From positions 2,914,001 to 2,978,000 of the forward strand of contig JBHGNT010000021.1 in NCBI GenBank assembly GCA_043228905.1: a stretch of DNA of 64,000 bases, given 5' to 3'. Positions 10,242-23,600 of the stretch are shown here, piece by piece (the first letter of the stretch is position 1; each line of letters starts with the position of its first letter). The stretch comes from Azolla caroliniana (lineage: Eukaryota > Polypodiophyta). The notes below the pieces were generated by a model that was not told the DNA's origin, made no database searches, and was given only the letters and a program-made list of their open reading frames with translations. The translations under genes were made by a program, and so were the position numbers.

Positions 10242-12621
10242 CGATAAAACAGGGAAAGACTCTGCGAAAAGCCCCGCTTGGATTTTTCTTTAATTCCCCC
10301 AATGCCCTTGGCATTTTGAGGAAGGGAAAAGACTGACTGAGAATAGGAAATAGCAAAAACTCGGGGGCATTTCAACAAATGAGGAAAGACTTAGCAGTTA
10401 TTTCCAGGGTTTAGCAGTTAATTTTCTCATCAATGAATTTTCTCGGTTAAATTGTTAACGACTGGCATGCTTAGAGATTAGTATGCTTGAAGTGGTGCTC
10501 TGGGAAATATGGTAAATCAGAGGCATTTTGATCATCTTCCCTTTGTATAATTTATCTCGTACTCTAAAAAGCATTTAGTAGACTAAGTGTTACATTCAAA
10601 CCCTCTACTTCATCCGAAAATAGATTTATGTATATTTCTTGCAGTCGATCTCATCGAGAATCTTATTCGAACACATCAAGAAAGATGGTGCCCGTTATGA
10701 ACTGCATAGAGAAATTTGTCAGTCAACGTGTTTCCACGCTGTGGGCAAACTTTTAGAACAGAACTTTCTGATTCCAAAACACTCATTGTGATTGTGATGT
10801 TTTTGTACATAGTGCACAAAGTCAGAACTTTTAAGTCCATGTCATTGGATTGCATTAGTATATTGTATGCCAATGTCTAGCTCTTGACGATTTCTTTAGT
10901 CTAACGTCAAATTTTTCTTTCATCCAAAACCAGTGTTTCAACTTCTATATGCTTGAGCATTTGTTTTCTCTGTCCTTTCAAAGTTCATTAAAGCTCCTTG
11001 TTGAGGATAATGCCTCCAACATCATTAACATTGAGCACTACAAAAAACACAAAATAGAGAAGTATATTTAGTATGAAAGCAAGAAGGTTACACAACCTCA
11101 TAAGTTCAGAGACATCACTTTCTGCTTTCATTTGCTGTTTACATGTAGGTAGAGATGAGAAATAGTTTAACTTAGGTGTGAGTGATGTGATGAATGTACT
11201 AAATGTGGAATAACCTTCCACGAGGTACAAGTTACACCAGAGAATACCAATAAATGGTGTACAATCTAGATTAGCTAGATCAAAAAACGAATTATCAAAT
11301 TGATATATGAAAACCATGTTAGGACTAGTGTGAAAAGCTAATCACTCAGTAACATGTACGACATCATTAGTTGAGCATAAGAGCAGGATTAAGATATTGA
11401 AAGAATGATAAAAGACACAATGAAGTGTAATTACTGTATTCATTGAAGTAGTGTGGAACCCTCAAAATAGTTTAATCCCTGCTATAAACGGTCAGCATTC
11501 TTTCTTATTAAATGGTAATGCATCAGGTTTCTTCTCATGAGCACCCATAAACACACTTTAACAATTTACACATAGACAGCAAGGCATTATCACTTTTGCA
11601 CATCATCATCCTGATCACTTCCACATGACAAGGTTTAACAAGGAACGATGTATATCCACTCACATCTTACGGCAGTAGCAATGGGATGGATGTTCTCCAT
11701 GATGCAAAGTATTGCAAAGTATTGCAAACAATTGCATAGTATGTGATACAACCACACATCTAGCTCAGGGGTATCTATACAATCTCTATGCTTACTCTTG
11801 CTAACATAATTTATCATGTAAACCACATGTTTAGGCAGCAATATGTTTAAAAAAAATTGATCGATTTTTCACAAAGAAACAATTTAAAAGTAGTTAGTTC
11901 CAGCCAATCCAATCTGAACCGACCTAAGAGATATTAACATCAGCATTTCAGTGTGAAATAAATATCAACACGCTCAAATATTTTCATTACAATATGCATA
12001 ACTGTCATTTTCTTCAGTTGCAAACCAGCTTAAATACACCAAATTTGAAGAGCAAGAGACCAAACAAGATCAGTGTCAACTGGTTTTTAGGCACCTTTCC
12101 AAACATTTAGATCAAGTTGTTCTACAAGAATGTTTGCAGTGGATCAGGATTCACATTTCCCTAGTTTTATATTTCCAATAAAGACATACAATTTTGCAGG
12201 GTATCAGATCTAAACAAACAAAAGTAGAAGAAGGGCTTAGGATCTGATTCAACAAAACTAGAATAACTGTTTCTGATCTAATACCTAGGAATCATTTTTT
12301 AAACCAAAGTGGCTCCTCTTAGCACACTCCTAGCTAGACAAAATGGTCAAATAGATTCTCACAATATGTAGAAGTTTTGAATGTAAATGTGTAAAATGTA
12401 AAAGTCTTTGGTAGCTTGTAAATGTGTAGAAGTTTTGGTACTTCAAGTTAACTATGGAACATCATGTGAGCTTCTTCAGTTGGCCAAAAGTTAAATGGTT
12501 GAGGTTGGAAGAATAGTATACGTAATAAATGCACATATCCTTATCTTCGATGATATGGAGAATTCCATTTGTGACATTTATGTATTGTTCCTGTGAATGG
12601 AGGTGGAGGCATTACATCTGA
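10242..12621. other. Spacer between the PPR gene and the CIP7-like gene
   Basis: This holds the promoter and leader of the minus-strand PPR gene (just above 10241) and the 3' end of the CIP7-like gene (just below 12622). I see no coding exon, tRNA or recognisable transposon. It is AT-rich, with only short chance ORFs. Confidence 0.5.
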
Positions 12622-15600
12622 TCATACTGACTTTCCTTCTTTGCCTCGACTCCGAAAGTTTGGAAGGGAGAAGAATGACCTCGGAGCTACTCAAAGAAAA
12701 ACAGAATTTTTCAGTCAAAACTAGATACGCATTATAGAAGCGTTGTATCAAACTTTCACATAAAAGTGAGTACCTTTCAGGCGTGTGCTGCTCCCTGATA
12801 CATGATCATCCCTTAGCTTGAAGTTAGAAGGGGGTGTTGGAATAGAGCTCCTTAGTAGTAATTGAACTGCAGTTAATGAAGTCAAAATCAGGTCCTTGCA
12901 ACATTTCTCACTTGGAATGCTGCCTACAATCTATTAGGAATGATTGCTAGAATAGAGCATGTTCATGAGGATGCCCACATAGATGCTGAATGCAAGATCA
13001 TGTGAAATTGCATAACTGCAGCCGCGATGTAAATCCTAAGCCAAATAATATGGAATTCAAAAACCATAATGGGAAATGCAAGTCCGATGCGACTTTTTAG
13101 AATATTAAAGAAATTGAATACTGCAGGTGCAATGTAAACCCTACATCAAATTCATGCCAGTTTTTGAAAAGATGGTGAGAAACGGAAAACTATTCACAAT
13201 TAAAAAAATCTAGCAGTAATATAAATTGCATAAGAAATCTATGAAACTAACTAGAGTAACATCAACTTGAAATCTCAATTCCTTTACCTGGTCCTTTCTC
13301 TCGCATATTGTCATTGACATTATGTGCACCATTTTGTCTACTGAACTCCTTCAACATCCTATCGTTCATTCTCAACTTACGTAGATCATTCACCGACTGA
13401 ATCTTTGCTTTTGGGTCTTCAAAGTAATCATCACCTCCTGAGGTTGTCGTCGCAGAAAGACAATCTGTTATGATAACTTCCGGAGTGCCACGGCTTTTCC
13501 GAGCAAACTTTAACAACCGTTTCAGACCTTTGGCTGGCTCCTTGGGTGGCACCACAACAACTGGCTTCTGAGAAGAGTTTGTCCGCTTCTTATGGGTGGC
13601 ATCAATCTCAGAAGCATATTGCACACATGACGAATCCCAAGAAGCTGGACTCGGAATAGAGGGTTCTGACACTCTAGTGTTAAACACAACACAATGATCA
13701 TCATGAATACTAGCTACTGCGGATTCCTCTGCACCCACAGAATATTGCTTTGATATGGTAAGTTCATCGCAAACAAGATTAGCATGAAAAGATGTTGAAC
13801 CAGTGGCTACTTTCTCCCTTTGCAATGACTTTGCACTATCAGCAATGAGCTTTGATACAGTGCTGAATTGTTCTCCATCATGGACTGTTCCTCCTCTGTG
13901 AGATTCTTCGATAGATGTGTTATGTTCTCCCTCGTGAACTGTTATTCCTCTGTGAGATGCTTCTACAGATGTGTTATGTTCTCCTTCATGAATTGTTATG
14001 TCTCTGCTAGATTCGCTTTGAGCACAATCTTCTCCATGGACAGTTGTATGTTTTTGAGAGTCTCCAGTGTTCAATACATGCTCTGTTTCCAAAGTGCTGT
14101 TATATAGTTTGTGTTTTCCAGATTCTATGGGGAATAATACTGCAGGACATGCTCTTTCATTCTTGAGTGACTCTTCGTGTTTTACTGAAGATGTATTTAC
14201 TGGATTCACAACTTGATACATGGAAACCAAAGACAAACTACCATCTGAGTGATGTGTTGTTACTTCTGCATCTGAGGATATGTCGAGATCCATTTCTGCC
14301 TCTTTTTCTCCCATTTCCTGAAAAAGCATAGATGCATGATTCTGAGATGTTACGCTCTCATCAATGATGTAATCACTCTCATCTTTCACACTGATAAGCT
14401 GAGCATCTTCATCCAATCCCTTTACGCGTGTTGGAGAGCAATATTCATTAGAACTTTTCGCTGTAATGTCAACAATAGAAAATTTCTTCACCTTCACAAA
14501 ATCAGGAGAAGTTCCATGCCCAGCATTAGACCCCCTCTGTGGAAATGACTTCACCTCATGGATAGGAGCAACAGCACTTCTTCTCATCTTAGCTGGAAGA
14601 GGGATCTCAGGTTTGACCTCTTCCTGTAAACTCAGTGATATTGGCATCCTTCCATTATCTGCTGGTGACATGCTGGCATGTGTATTCTTTCTTGCTGTTC
14701 TATTGCTAGAATTATTTGGGGCACCAATAGACTCTAGAGGGAAATCTTTAACTACACCTTTGGAGATACTATCATTCTTTGGATGCATATGACTTGAGAG
14801 AGATGACTTAGAATGTAGCTTAGAATTCTCCTTTTTCAAGTCTGAGAAACAAGAAACTGAACATACAAGTTGGTTACCCCCCATACTAGAAGAAACAGAT
14901 GGCTGATAACCTGAAATTCTACCTGTTGTTCCAGTGGGTGCAGATCTAGGCGATATTGAAGAAGCACGCATAGAATTACGAGGAGTTGTTGCAGATTTCT
15001 GGGAAGACGAACTAGCTTTTTTTATTTTGTGAAGTTTTGCAGACTCTTTAGTTGCTCGTGGAGTCAATGGAGGGGAAGGCGGGAGATTATCCAGTGATTG
15101 TTTGCTGTTCTCCTCACACAAAATCTTAGAGAAAGGAAGAAAAATATTTGTCATCAACACATAACTCACAGCACATACAGGAAGGAAGAACACCACGTAA
15201 TAGAACGGCACATATAGAGGTTAACTTGTACCTGAGATTTATGCATATTGCATGGATTCTCTTTGAGATCTGCAAGTTTTATTGCACGGACTCTAAGATT
15301 TTTACCTTCTTTTGATAACTTAGCTGTGGTTGCATGCATCTCTGCTTTCCTTAAATCCAGAGTCTCCTCCATTAATCTGAGCTTTGCTTCTCTTTCGGCC
15401 CTTTTTGAAAGGTGTTCATCCATCATCTTGGCATTCCTCAACTTACTATAATGCTCATAACGCCTACCAAAAAAATCCTCACTTGAATTTGAATGGTTAA
15501 TCATGCTAGCAAGAGCCTTCATGTTACTATCAGAGGGCATATTCCAAGAATTGATGATAGATTCTCTTGCAACATTCACACAGCCTTTGCTGTCAATAGA

Positions 15601-18600
15601 ATCCTCTTCCATAGAGTGACTAGGTTGGTCCTCTTCATCTAGAACTCCAGTTCGCTCTGATAACTGTGTATCTCTTTGGGCTGTAATTGGAAAAGTGGGA
15701 GTAGCATATTGTCTTGATTCAGGCGAAGCACAATTTATATCTGAAGTTGCCATGCCCCTAGGTATGCTTGTCACACTGCTGCTTGCACTGGATTGATTAT
15801 TAGCCACGGGTCCATGAGCTGAAAATGTATTCTCAGTTACGGAACTTACTCCTCTGAATCCCTCTGTAGACTCTACATATTTGTGTGATCTCGAAAATTC
15901 CTTTCCATGAGACTCCCTCTTAGAGTTGATTTTTCTCAACACTTTTAAGTGCTGTGGTGCCAATGTTTCCTCTTGGTTGTGTAGTTGAAAATCTAAACTT
16001 GTGTCAAAACTACAAATTGAGGGTTCCTGTAAAACATGAGGTACCACATGTATCTGCGACGTGAACGACTTCAATTCACCTTTCAACGGTACATTCTGAT
16101 CATCCATGATAGATTGGTTGCAATCTTTTGCCACAAAACTGTTTCTCAGTTTAACATTTTCAGCCTTTGAGCTGTCTGAAGAAATCCTGGAGGTTTCTTG
16201 TTTCAAGGATCGCTGTTTTGTCAGCGTTTCATTTGGATCCTTGTGTTTGCCTTCAAAAAGGCTAATAGCAGCCTGCACACTTAATCTTTTTGAGGATAAA
16301 GAAGGTTGAAGTTCCTGATTATGATAACCCATCTCGTCTTCATTGTCACTGCCACTAGCTTCCACGTTGCTATTTCTCTCCTTAATTTCTTGTCCTTGAG
16401 AAGAGAAATAGTTAATGCTACGAGATGTTAAAGAGCCAGAGCGACGGCTGCCAAATTTTCCAACCTGAACTTTCTTCAGTGGAGACATAGACCTCCTCCT
16501 TGGAGGTGTTCTTTGAGGAAGAGTTCTTCCCGATTTTGGTGGACTATTGCCCAAGAGCTCGTCTGACAATGATTGTGCTAGATTATCATATAGTGACATT
16601 GACCCTCTAATTTCCTTTTCCCCGACACTAGACTGTAAGAGTGCTTCATTTGTTTCCTCCATAAAATTTGTGTGCATTTGTTGTCTCTTTCTTGAGAGCT
16701 TGAAGAACCAAATACATGCTCTGCTGCAAAGTTCAAAAAGTAAAACAGAAAAAAACGAATAGCTTAGAATAGTTATGGCATCTCTCATTATGAGGTTGTA
16801 CAATTGCAACAACTACCAGACCACATTAAAGAACTAGGTAATTATATAATGTCATTATAAGACAGATTCAGAAATAAGACACCCTGAAATAGCCTTTCAA
16901 CTTTGAAAAAACACATTTGGCAGAGACAAGCAATCTATTGTAGCCGACCAGTTGAAAGTTACTCAAAACTGAAGCACCTCACTGCCCCACACCAATGAAA
17001 AGATGTGCTCTTAATTCTTCCTTGATTTTACTACTAGTATGCAATCTCAGCATTTCCATTTGTGTTGCATTCTTTTCACTGACTGTTTTTACACTGATGC
17101 ACCACACTGGGTTCAGTGGAAGGCTGCAAGAGTTGGACGCCAAAGTAGAACTAGTTGCTGTGACGATGACGGGCAGAAGACTGAAAAAGCTTTTTAAGTC
17201 TCAACAAAATTTGCTAAGGACATTGTGGTTAAAATCAAAGGCGTAAGCTGCACAGAATAGATACCAATTGAGATTGTGGCAACCACAAAAGGATTAAAGA
17301 TCAAAATATTCACAATTATCCTGGAGAAAGAATTTGAATCAAGATAAATGACCTCTAAAGGTCAGACACTAGACCGCTTATACAGATCATACACGTAAGA
17401 ATTGCTGAGTATAATATTTAAATTAAAGCAACCCAAGTGAGTGGAAAAGCATTACATAAAGAGTAAAATATACAATATTATGAACATATTAATTACGATC
17501 TAAACATTATACAAATATCAAAACATGAACATAGAACAACACATAGATCCTAAATTAAACATGCAAATATCACATCTACATGTATGCCTCTGCATGTGTA
17601 TGCAAGTTTAACATCAGAAATAGAGTCAACCAACAATAAACCTGCACATTTTAATATAATACACGTAACTATTAGATATATATACTCTACAGTGGAGATT
17701 AATCATCAATGAGGAGTAAGTATTTACCATAGGCGGTCTGCTCTAAAAAATTCAGCAAAAGACATCAAATCTTCCATAATATGATAGTCAAATCCAGCTT
17801 TGGCAGCTCGAGAAAAAGCCAAATTCTGTTCTTGTTGCAATGCACGTAGTCGTATATCCATTGCTTTGACAAGCTGCCACCTATGAGTAGGATATTAATA
17901 TGTATGAGAATTATAACACATTTATTAATGAGTTCCATGACGGATTCCAGGAAAGCGCTTACTTGGACGCTTCTACTTCATTGCTGATTGGATCGTCATA
18001 ATTTTGTCCAGATGGTGTAAACATGACCTCTGGAATTCAAGGGTAATGATTTTAGCACACAAGAAAATACAATAGAATTGCATTCTAAATGCTGCGTTGG
18101 GTTTTAAACTCATACAGATGTAATTTTCCATTGTTAAGATTTTGTGAAGTAAAAGCACATAGAATCCATTCACAAAAGAGAACCACATACCAGTATTGGA
18201 GAAGGGATTGGCACACAGAGCTGGATCCTCCATCTGAAAGACAATAAATTTTTAGGTAACAGTTGGCACAGAGCAATAAACTTATAAAAGTACATCCTCC
18301 AGCAATCTTGAATCCAGAATGATCTCAGATCTAACCATATGGAAGCATTTAGGACATAAATTGTGAGGCACCTCCATATGGAATGATTAAGAGGGTAAAC
18401 TATAGGCTGACACCAAAAAATTAGATCAAAATGACTGAATTTTTTTTTCGGGATCAATTCTACTCATCTTGTAACTTAAATAAAGAGTTAACTACATGAT
18501 TAAATTGCATGATCTATTCAGGAAACCTCCTAATGCATAGTTAGTTACAGGAATGCCCATAAGAGAACACCTGTATTAAGTTGCTTGCTTGGATGTTCCG

Positions 18601-19683
18601 CACTTGCTCCAGCTGCAGTAATTCATCCTCAATTGTTTTAACACGCTCTAAAACCTCGGGAGAGCTCACGAATTCGACAAGTCTATAGACAAAACAAAGG
18701 CAGAGGTCAACCATCTACTCAACAAATCCTGGCAACTTTTTTCAGACTCAAATGATCCTTAAACGAATGTTTGATCTTGATTGATGTGAGAAACAATCCC
18801 AGCAGATGTTTTAAAATAATTCAGAATCATGTTTGAGAATAACATAAATAAGTATGTTTGAAATTATCCATAACCATGTTCGAAATAACCTAAAAGCATG
18901 TTTGAAGTGAACTAAAAATATATTTATTCTTTGCTTAACCTGTTTATAGTCTTCTTGGTGAACCATGGCCTTCTTCCTTGATGAATGTGAGGTCTTTCCA
19001 GTCTTATTGAAGTAGAATAAGAGTTCTTTTCATAGAGTTCTTGGATGGCGTGAATATGTGATAGAAATGGCTTGAAGAACCCCGAGATAATCTTCTCTGC
19101 TTCACCTCCTGCAGATATAGAAAGCTCGCACATGCTGCTTGTGCAGCAGACAACGAAATGAGACATAAATGCACAGAAAATTAGAGAAATGCAGACTGCA
19201 TTGAGGTTGAAAAACTTGCATTTTAAGGGATCTAAATGCACTTACGTATTTTAGGATCTACAGCAGAAGAAAGAGATGAAAACATGGACAATCGCCGGCC
19301 AGGAAGACTTGCAGTTTTTAAAGATCAAAACAAGATGGAAACAAAAACAAAGGAAGACGAGAGAGATAACCTAGACCAAAAACAAAGAGCAACCTTTTGA
19401 AGGATGGAAATAAACACATAGAGAACATATACAACATTAGATATGAAAACACTTGCATTTAGAAGATCGAAACAGAAAAATAGAGAGGGAAAGTTGAGAG
19501 AGAACATAAGGTCACCGACACAAAAATTATACAGAAAGATGTATAATATGAAGAAGTCGCCACAGCATTCTAACACCTACAGAGATAAATTAGGTGAAAA
19601 AGACTTGCATTTTGAAGATCAAAATAAATATTCAGAGAGAGAATGCAGAATATGAAGACAGCTCCGTGCATATGGGCAGGATA

Positions 19684-19769
<86 letters not shown>

Positions 19770-19884
19770 ACGAACTTTTCGACGATTCAAATAAACACGG
19801 AGAAATGTGACAGGGAGACAGAAATCAAAATAAACATTCAGCGAAAGAATGCAGAATATGAAGATCTCTCCGTTCATGAGCCAG

Positions 19885-19920
<36 letters not shown>

Positions 19921-20189
19921 ATATTGGCATTTTGAAGACCGGAATAAATGCAGCCCGAGATAAGGCGGGACGGAGGGAATGCAGGTAATAGAGAACTCTC
20001 CGTGGAAATAGGCATTAGACATATCCAAAAGGAAAGGGAAAAAGCACAGAGGATAACTCACATGGAGGAAGAGGAGGAGGTGTGATTGTCCTTGTTGTTG
20101 CTGTTGCTGTTGCTGTTTCTGCTGTTGTTAGAGGAGGACGAGGAGGAGAGGTGGAATTCGACGTAATCCAGCAGGATATCTTCGTCCAT
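12622..20189 (-). CDS. COP1-interacting protein 7-like protein (CIP7 family)
   Basis: Ten exons give 1394 aa: 20062-20189, 18940-19134, 18571-18682, 18191-18233, 17963-18029, 17728-17880, 15232-16723, 13288-15124, 12774-12866 and 12622-12686. All junctions are GT-AG and keep the frame. The N-terminal region matches the CIP7 family: MDEDILLDYVEFHL, then ISAGGEAEKIISGFFKPFLSH, PWFTKKTINRLVEFVSSPEVLERV, then the helical KAMDIRLRALQQEQNLAFSRA block and SFAEFFRADRL. A long Ser-rich, low-complexity middle follows, with a charged helix near residues 680-725. The conserved tail is rebuilt from two small last exons: LLRSSIPTPPSNFKLRDDH and APRSFFSLPNFRSRG. In Arabidopsis, CIP7 binds the COP1 E3 ligase and promotes light-regulated genes; that role is inferred here by family only. 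The exon 1 asparagine/serine runs come from a CAG/TTG-type microsatellite. Exon 8 carries an 18-residue tandem repeat. Confidence 0.9.
13873..14045 (-). repeat. 54-bp coding tandem repeat inside the CIP7-like gene
   Basis: In exon 8 an 18-residue unit of the type RGITVHEGEHNTSIEESH is present in two nearly complete copies, followed by a third partial copy (RGGTVHDGEQ) and preceded by a weaker one (HTTVHGEDCAQSESS). The copies keep frame and are diverged at several residues. The repeat lies in the disordered middle of the protein. Confidence 0.85.
19689..19766. repeat. GA microsatellite, about 78 bases
   Basis: Uninterrupted GA dinucleotide run within intron 1 of the CIP7-like gene. Confidence 0.95.
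19887..19919. repeat. GA microsatellite, about 33 bases
   Basis: Second GA run in the same CIP7-like intron, 120 bases from the longer one and embedded in the same repeated context. Confidence 0.9.
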
Positions 20190-20231
20190 TTCTTCTATCT
20201 TTGAAGTGGAGCAACGAAGCTATGGCTATGG

Positions 20232-20265
20232 CGGAAGGAAGGAAGGAAGGAAGGAAGGAAGGAAG
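20232..20265. repeat. GGAA microsatellite in the CIP7-like 5' leader region
   Basis: About eight GGAA units, 43 bases upstream of the CIP7-like start codon. On the sense strand it reads as a TTCC tract, a common pyrimidine-rich plant leader element. Confidence 0.9.
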
Positions 20266-20350
20266 TGAGGTCTGCAGAAGAAAGATCGAATGACTCCAGA
20301 TCTTCTCTCTCTTCTTCTTCTTCTCTCTCTAATCTCTATACAATTCTCTT

Positions 20351-20600
20351 TTATGCATGCATGCGTGTATGTATGTATGTATGCAGGTAGGTATGTGTTT
20401 TGTATGCATGTATGAATGTATCCAGATATATATGTACTGTGTACATATGTTACGTATGTATGTATGTATGTATGTATCCAGATATGTTGTATGTTGTATG
20501 TTGTATGTTGTATGTATAAACTTCTTTTAATGCATGCCATGCATGTATGTATACATGCCCAAGTGTATGAAGTTATGTATGTATGTATGTATGTATGTAC
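20351..20600. repeat. ATGT-rich microsatellite cluster
   Basis: Several runs of ATGT/GTAT units, interspersed with TGCATGCA words and a four-copy TATGTTG run near 20483-20515, occupy about 250 bases upstream of the CIP7-like gene. Confidence 0.85.
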
Positions 20601-23600
20601 ATCCCACAACATTGTTGTCGACAATCCTCGTGGAATCGTAAGAACATCTACGATTACCGTTAGTACTGACGATGGTGGTGGTGCTACCTGGTGGATCAAT
20701 ACACTCCCAATACCTGACGACACCATACACCTAACTAAAAGCATTCTTGGAACAAATCTCATTGATTCAACATATGAAGGACTCCTCAAAAAGCATTTGT
20801 TGCAATTTACACGTGCTCGTAGGAGCACGTGAGCACTAAAGTCTCTTTCTCGTTGAAGGAATGCCACCATCCACAAAGAGATATCAAGTGTGTGAAGCCT
20901 TCATAAATGTAGACTATTTAATTAACACTACCCTAGAAATACCCTAGTGCTTGTTGGTAAACCAACATTGAACTAAACCGATGATGGATTGTTGCATCAA
21001 AGAAAAAGGCAAGGATAGCATCCCATTATTCCAAACAATGCAAGTACCCTCTCTTGGTTGGCCACCTTATGAGACTCTAATAAATGTGCTCCATAAAAGA
21101 ATTTATTCTCCCAACGATCAAAGGTATACAAATGAGAGAATGACAAAGGAAATTCCAACTTTGTAGAATGGGTGTATCATTGCATACAATGGATATGTGT
21201 CAAAGGGGCATGTTGGTGAAAAGGGAGTGGACTAGGTGTTCACAAGAACCTTGATGGCATGGTAAAATATCAAGACACTAAATATTCTCCCAAGGCTCGA
21301 TGCATAATAGAGTCCATAAATTAGAAGTGTCAATAGAAGTACTCAACCTTTGCATCTCTAGGTTCATAACTCAAAATCTACCTTCCAACTTTTGGATAGT
21401 TATTGAATGCCAAACCATTCGTGTACAAATGTCTATAAAACCACCATTTCTCAACGGGATATGTTTGTAAGTCATCAATAAAATACATTATCACGGAGCA
21501 TCACATCCTACAAAAAGGCAAGGTGATATGTTGTAATCCATGCACTTTGGGGAAGTCACTCCTCATGGATCAAGCAGGAAAGTCAAGCACAATGATAATG
21601 TCATGTTCCTAAATATGAACATGAATACCATGCAACAAATGCAAGTGAATGAAATCTCGATGTTTTGAAACAAATAGAATGCAGCTAACCCATTCAAAGT
21701 AGTGGTGAAGAAATCGGACACATTTGGGTTTTTCAGGTGTACCATGACATTAAGGTATCCATGTGGTGCAAAGAGTTTGTATCTATTTGCTATGACAAGA
21801 AAACAACAACAATCCAATACACAAGGAAATGCACAAAATGTTCCCACAACCTATTTGAAAAAGTATCACTTTGTTTTTATTTACATAGAAGACTATCCTA
21901 CGTGAACATATTAAAAAATGTGCCCCCACATGTTCACATGTCACAACTACAAGGGAATGGGTCCCGATCAATGAGGAGCGTGATAAGGAACATCCCCAAT
22001 GTTCTTTCATACATCCCGATGTTCCCCCATGTCCCATCTTAATACGATTAGGATCTTTGTGTTTCCTCCCTCTTTCTTTGCGAGAAGCTTTTCTCTGCCT
22101 ACATCATAAGAATAAATAAGTGTCTATGGTTTACACTATGATTTTTGTGTATAAATTATCAACACCTACAAAAGCGGATGTCACGCGTCTTAGCCTCTTG
22201 GAACGTTCATCTCATTCTAAGCTCCCTCTAAGGACTTCATATCTCTCTCTATTGATCCAAGCAATTTATTCATTCCATGTATATATATATATTAAGAGCT
22301 AAACAATGTTAAAATATAAAATTTCCCTACACCAACTCTAATTAACTCCTACTAGTGTTATGTGCACTCACACAATGACATTGTTCCAACCCACGACATG
22401 CATGATGGTGGCCTTCATTGACTACTACTAATGGAATTGTTCATGCACACAGGATATTGCCCCATCCAAACATGCAATATGGTTATGGTCTACATTTGTT
22501 GTTAACGCCCTACCCTTTGCACGTCTTTGGTATGAACAAGTTGTTGGATGTTATAGTCATCGTACCCAAGTAAATAATGTCACGTGTTGTAGGTATTACA
22601 TTCCTTGCCATCTGTCTTGATCCAAAGTTGTATACTCTTTATATCACATGTATAGACATAGGGGTAATCACATGAAACATGATTGCATCATTATGAATAC
22701 GTTCAAATGTGCTCAAACTCTACCTTGATTGTAGCAATGCTACCTTCCCATATATTTTTCTTTATCTAATGAATATACTAAAAAGCAATCAAAATACACC
22801 TTTGTTTATCTCTTGTTGAATGAACATAACTTTCTTCTAATAGGTCTCACCATTACATTTTTATTGTTGATTATCCTAGAACCATAGCCATCTACCTCAA
22901 CCCTTTATATGATGTAACTTGTTTGTCACATAATTAATATTATTTGTTGTAACTTGTCATACAACCATTGGCATTATTTACATGATAGTAACAATAATAA
23001 TCCCCTTTTTCATATAAAATGAATTGTTAATATCCCTAGTTAAGAAATTAAATGAAATTAGCAACTAGTCATCTAGCCTCGTGTGATTCAATATTCAATG
23101 TATTGCTTAACAATACATGCAATCTAAACCAACTTGATTAAAGTTTTTGAACATCACTATATCACATGCCAAGAAAAGATATAATGTGACATTTTATTTG
23201 GACTAGGTGGTGAGATATGCTATTTGTCTTTTATGAACATTATGTACAACTCACGTTAACAAGGCTAATGTTTTGCAATGCATACTTACAATAAGTGTCA
23301 TTTTTTCAAAGTTGCCTATAATGCTCAGTCATTACCGAGGCTCCTAATAAAATACAATTATGATTAAGCATAACAAAGAATATTGATAAGCAACATAATA
23401 GGCACGCACACTCAAAATTAAGGATAATGCATTAACTTGGTCTAAATAGCCGACTTGATTAATTCAATGTCTCATATCAAAGTCGAGAATGAGCAACTTA
23501 GCAACGTAAATTTCAATTTGAAGCTTTTGTTGATATTTATAAACTCACTTACATAGATTTTAATGTATATGTAATCTTAATTAGCAACTTCATTTTGACT

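Larger units (their letters stand above)
19135..20061 (-). other. CIP7-like intron 1, made of degenerate repeats with GA expansions
   Basis: The 927-base intron contains several related segments sharing the words ACTTGCATTTTGAAGATC, CAGAATATGAAG and CTCTCCGT, near 19307, 19451, 19603, 19825 and 19928. Two of them carry long GA runs, at 19689-19766 and 19887-19919. The pattern reads as old local tandem duplication followed by microsatellite growth from a GAGAGA seed. Confidence 0.7.

Noticed and set aside
13262-13287. Stop at 13262 as the CIP7-like C-terminus
   Set aside because: A good donor at 13287 plus two downstream exons gives the conserved family tail in phase.
19594-20015. ORFs of RERERE or SLSLSL type
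   Set aside because: Pure translations of the GA microsatellites in the CIP7-like intron.
20416-20832. 138-aa plus ORF with a readable tail (DNPRGIVRTSTITVSTDDGG...)
   Set aside because: Half is translated ATGT microsatellite; the rest matches nothing I recognise and lacks homologous context.
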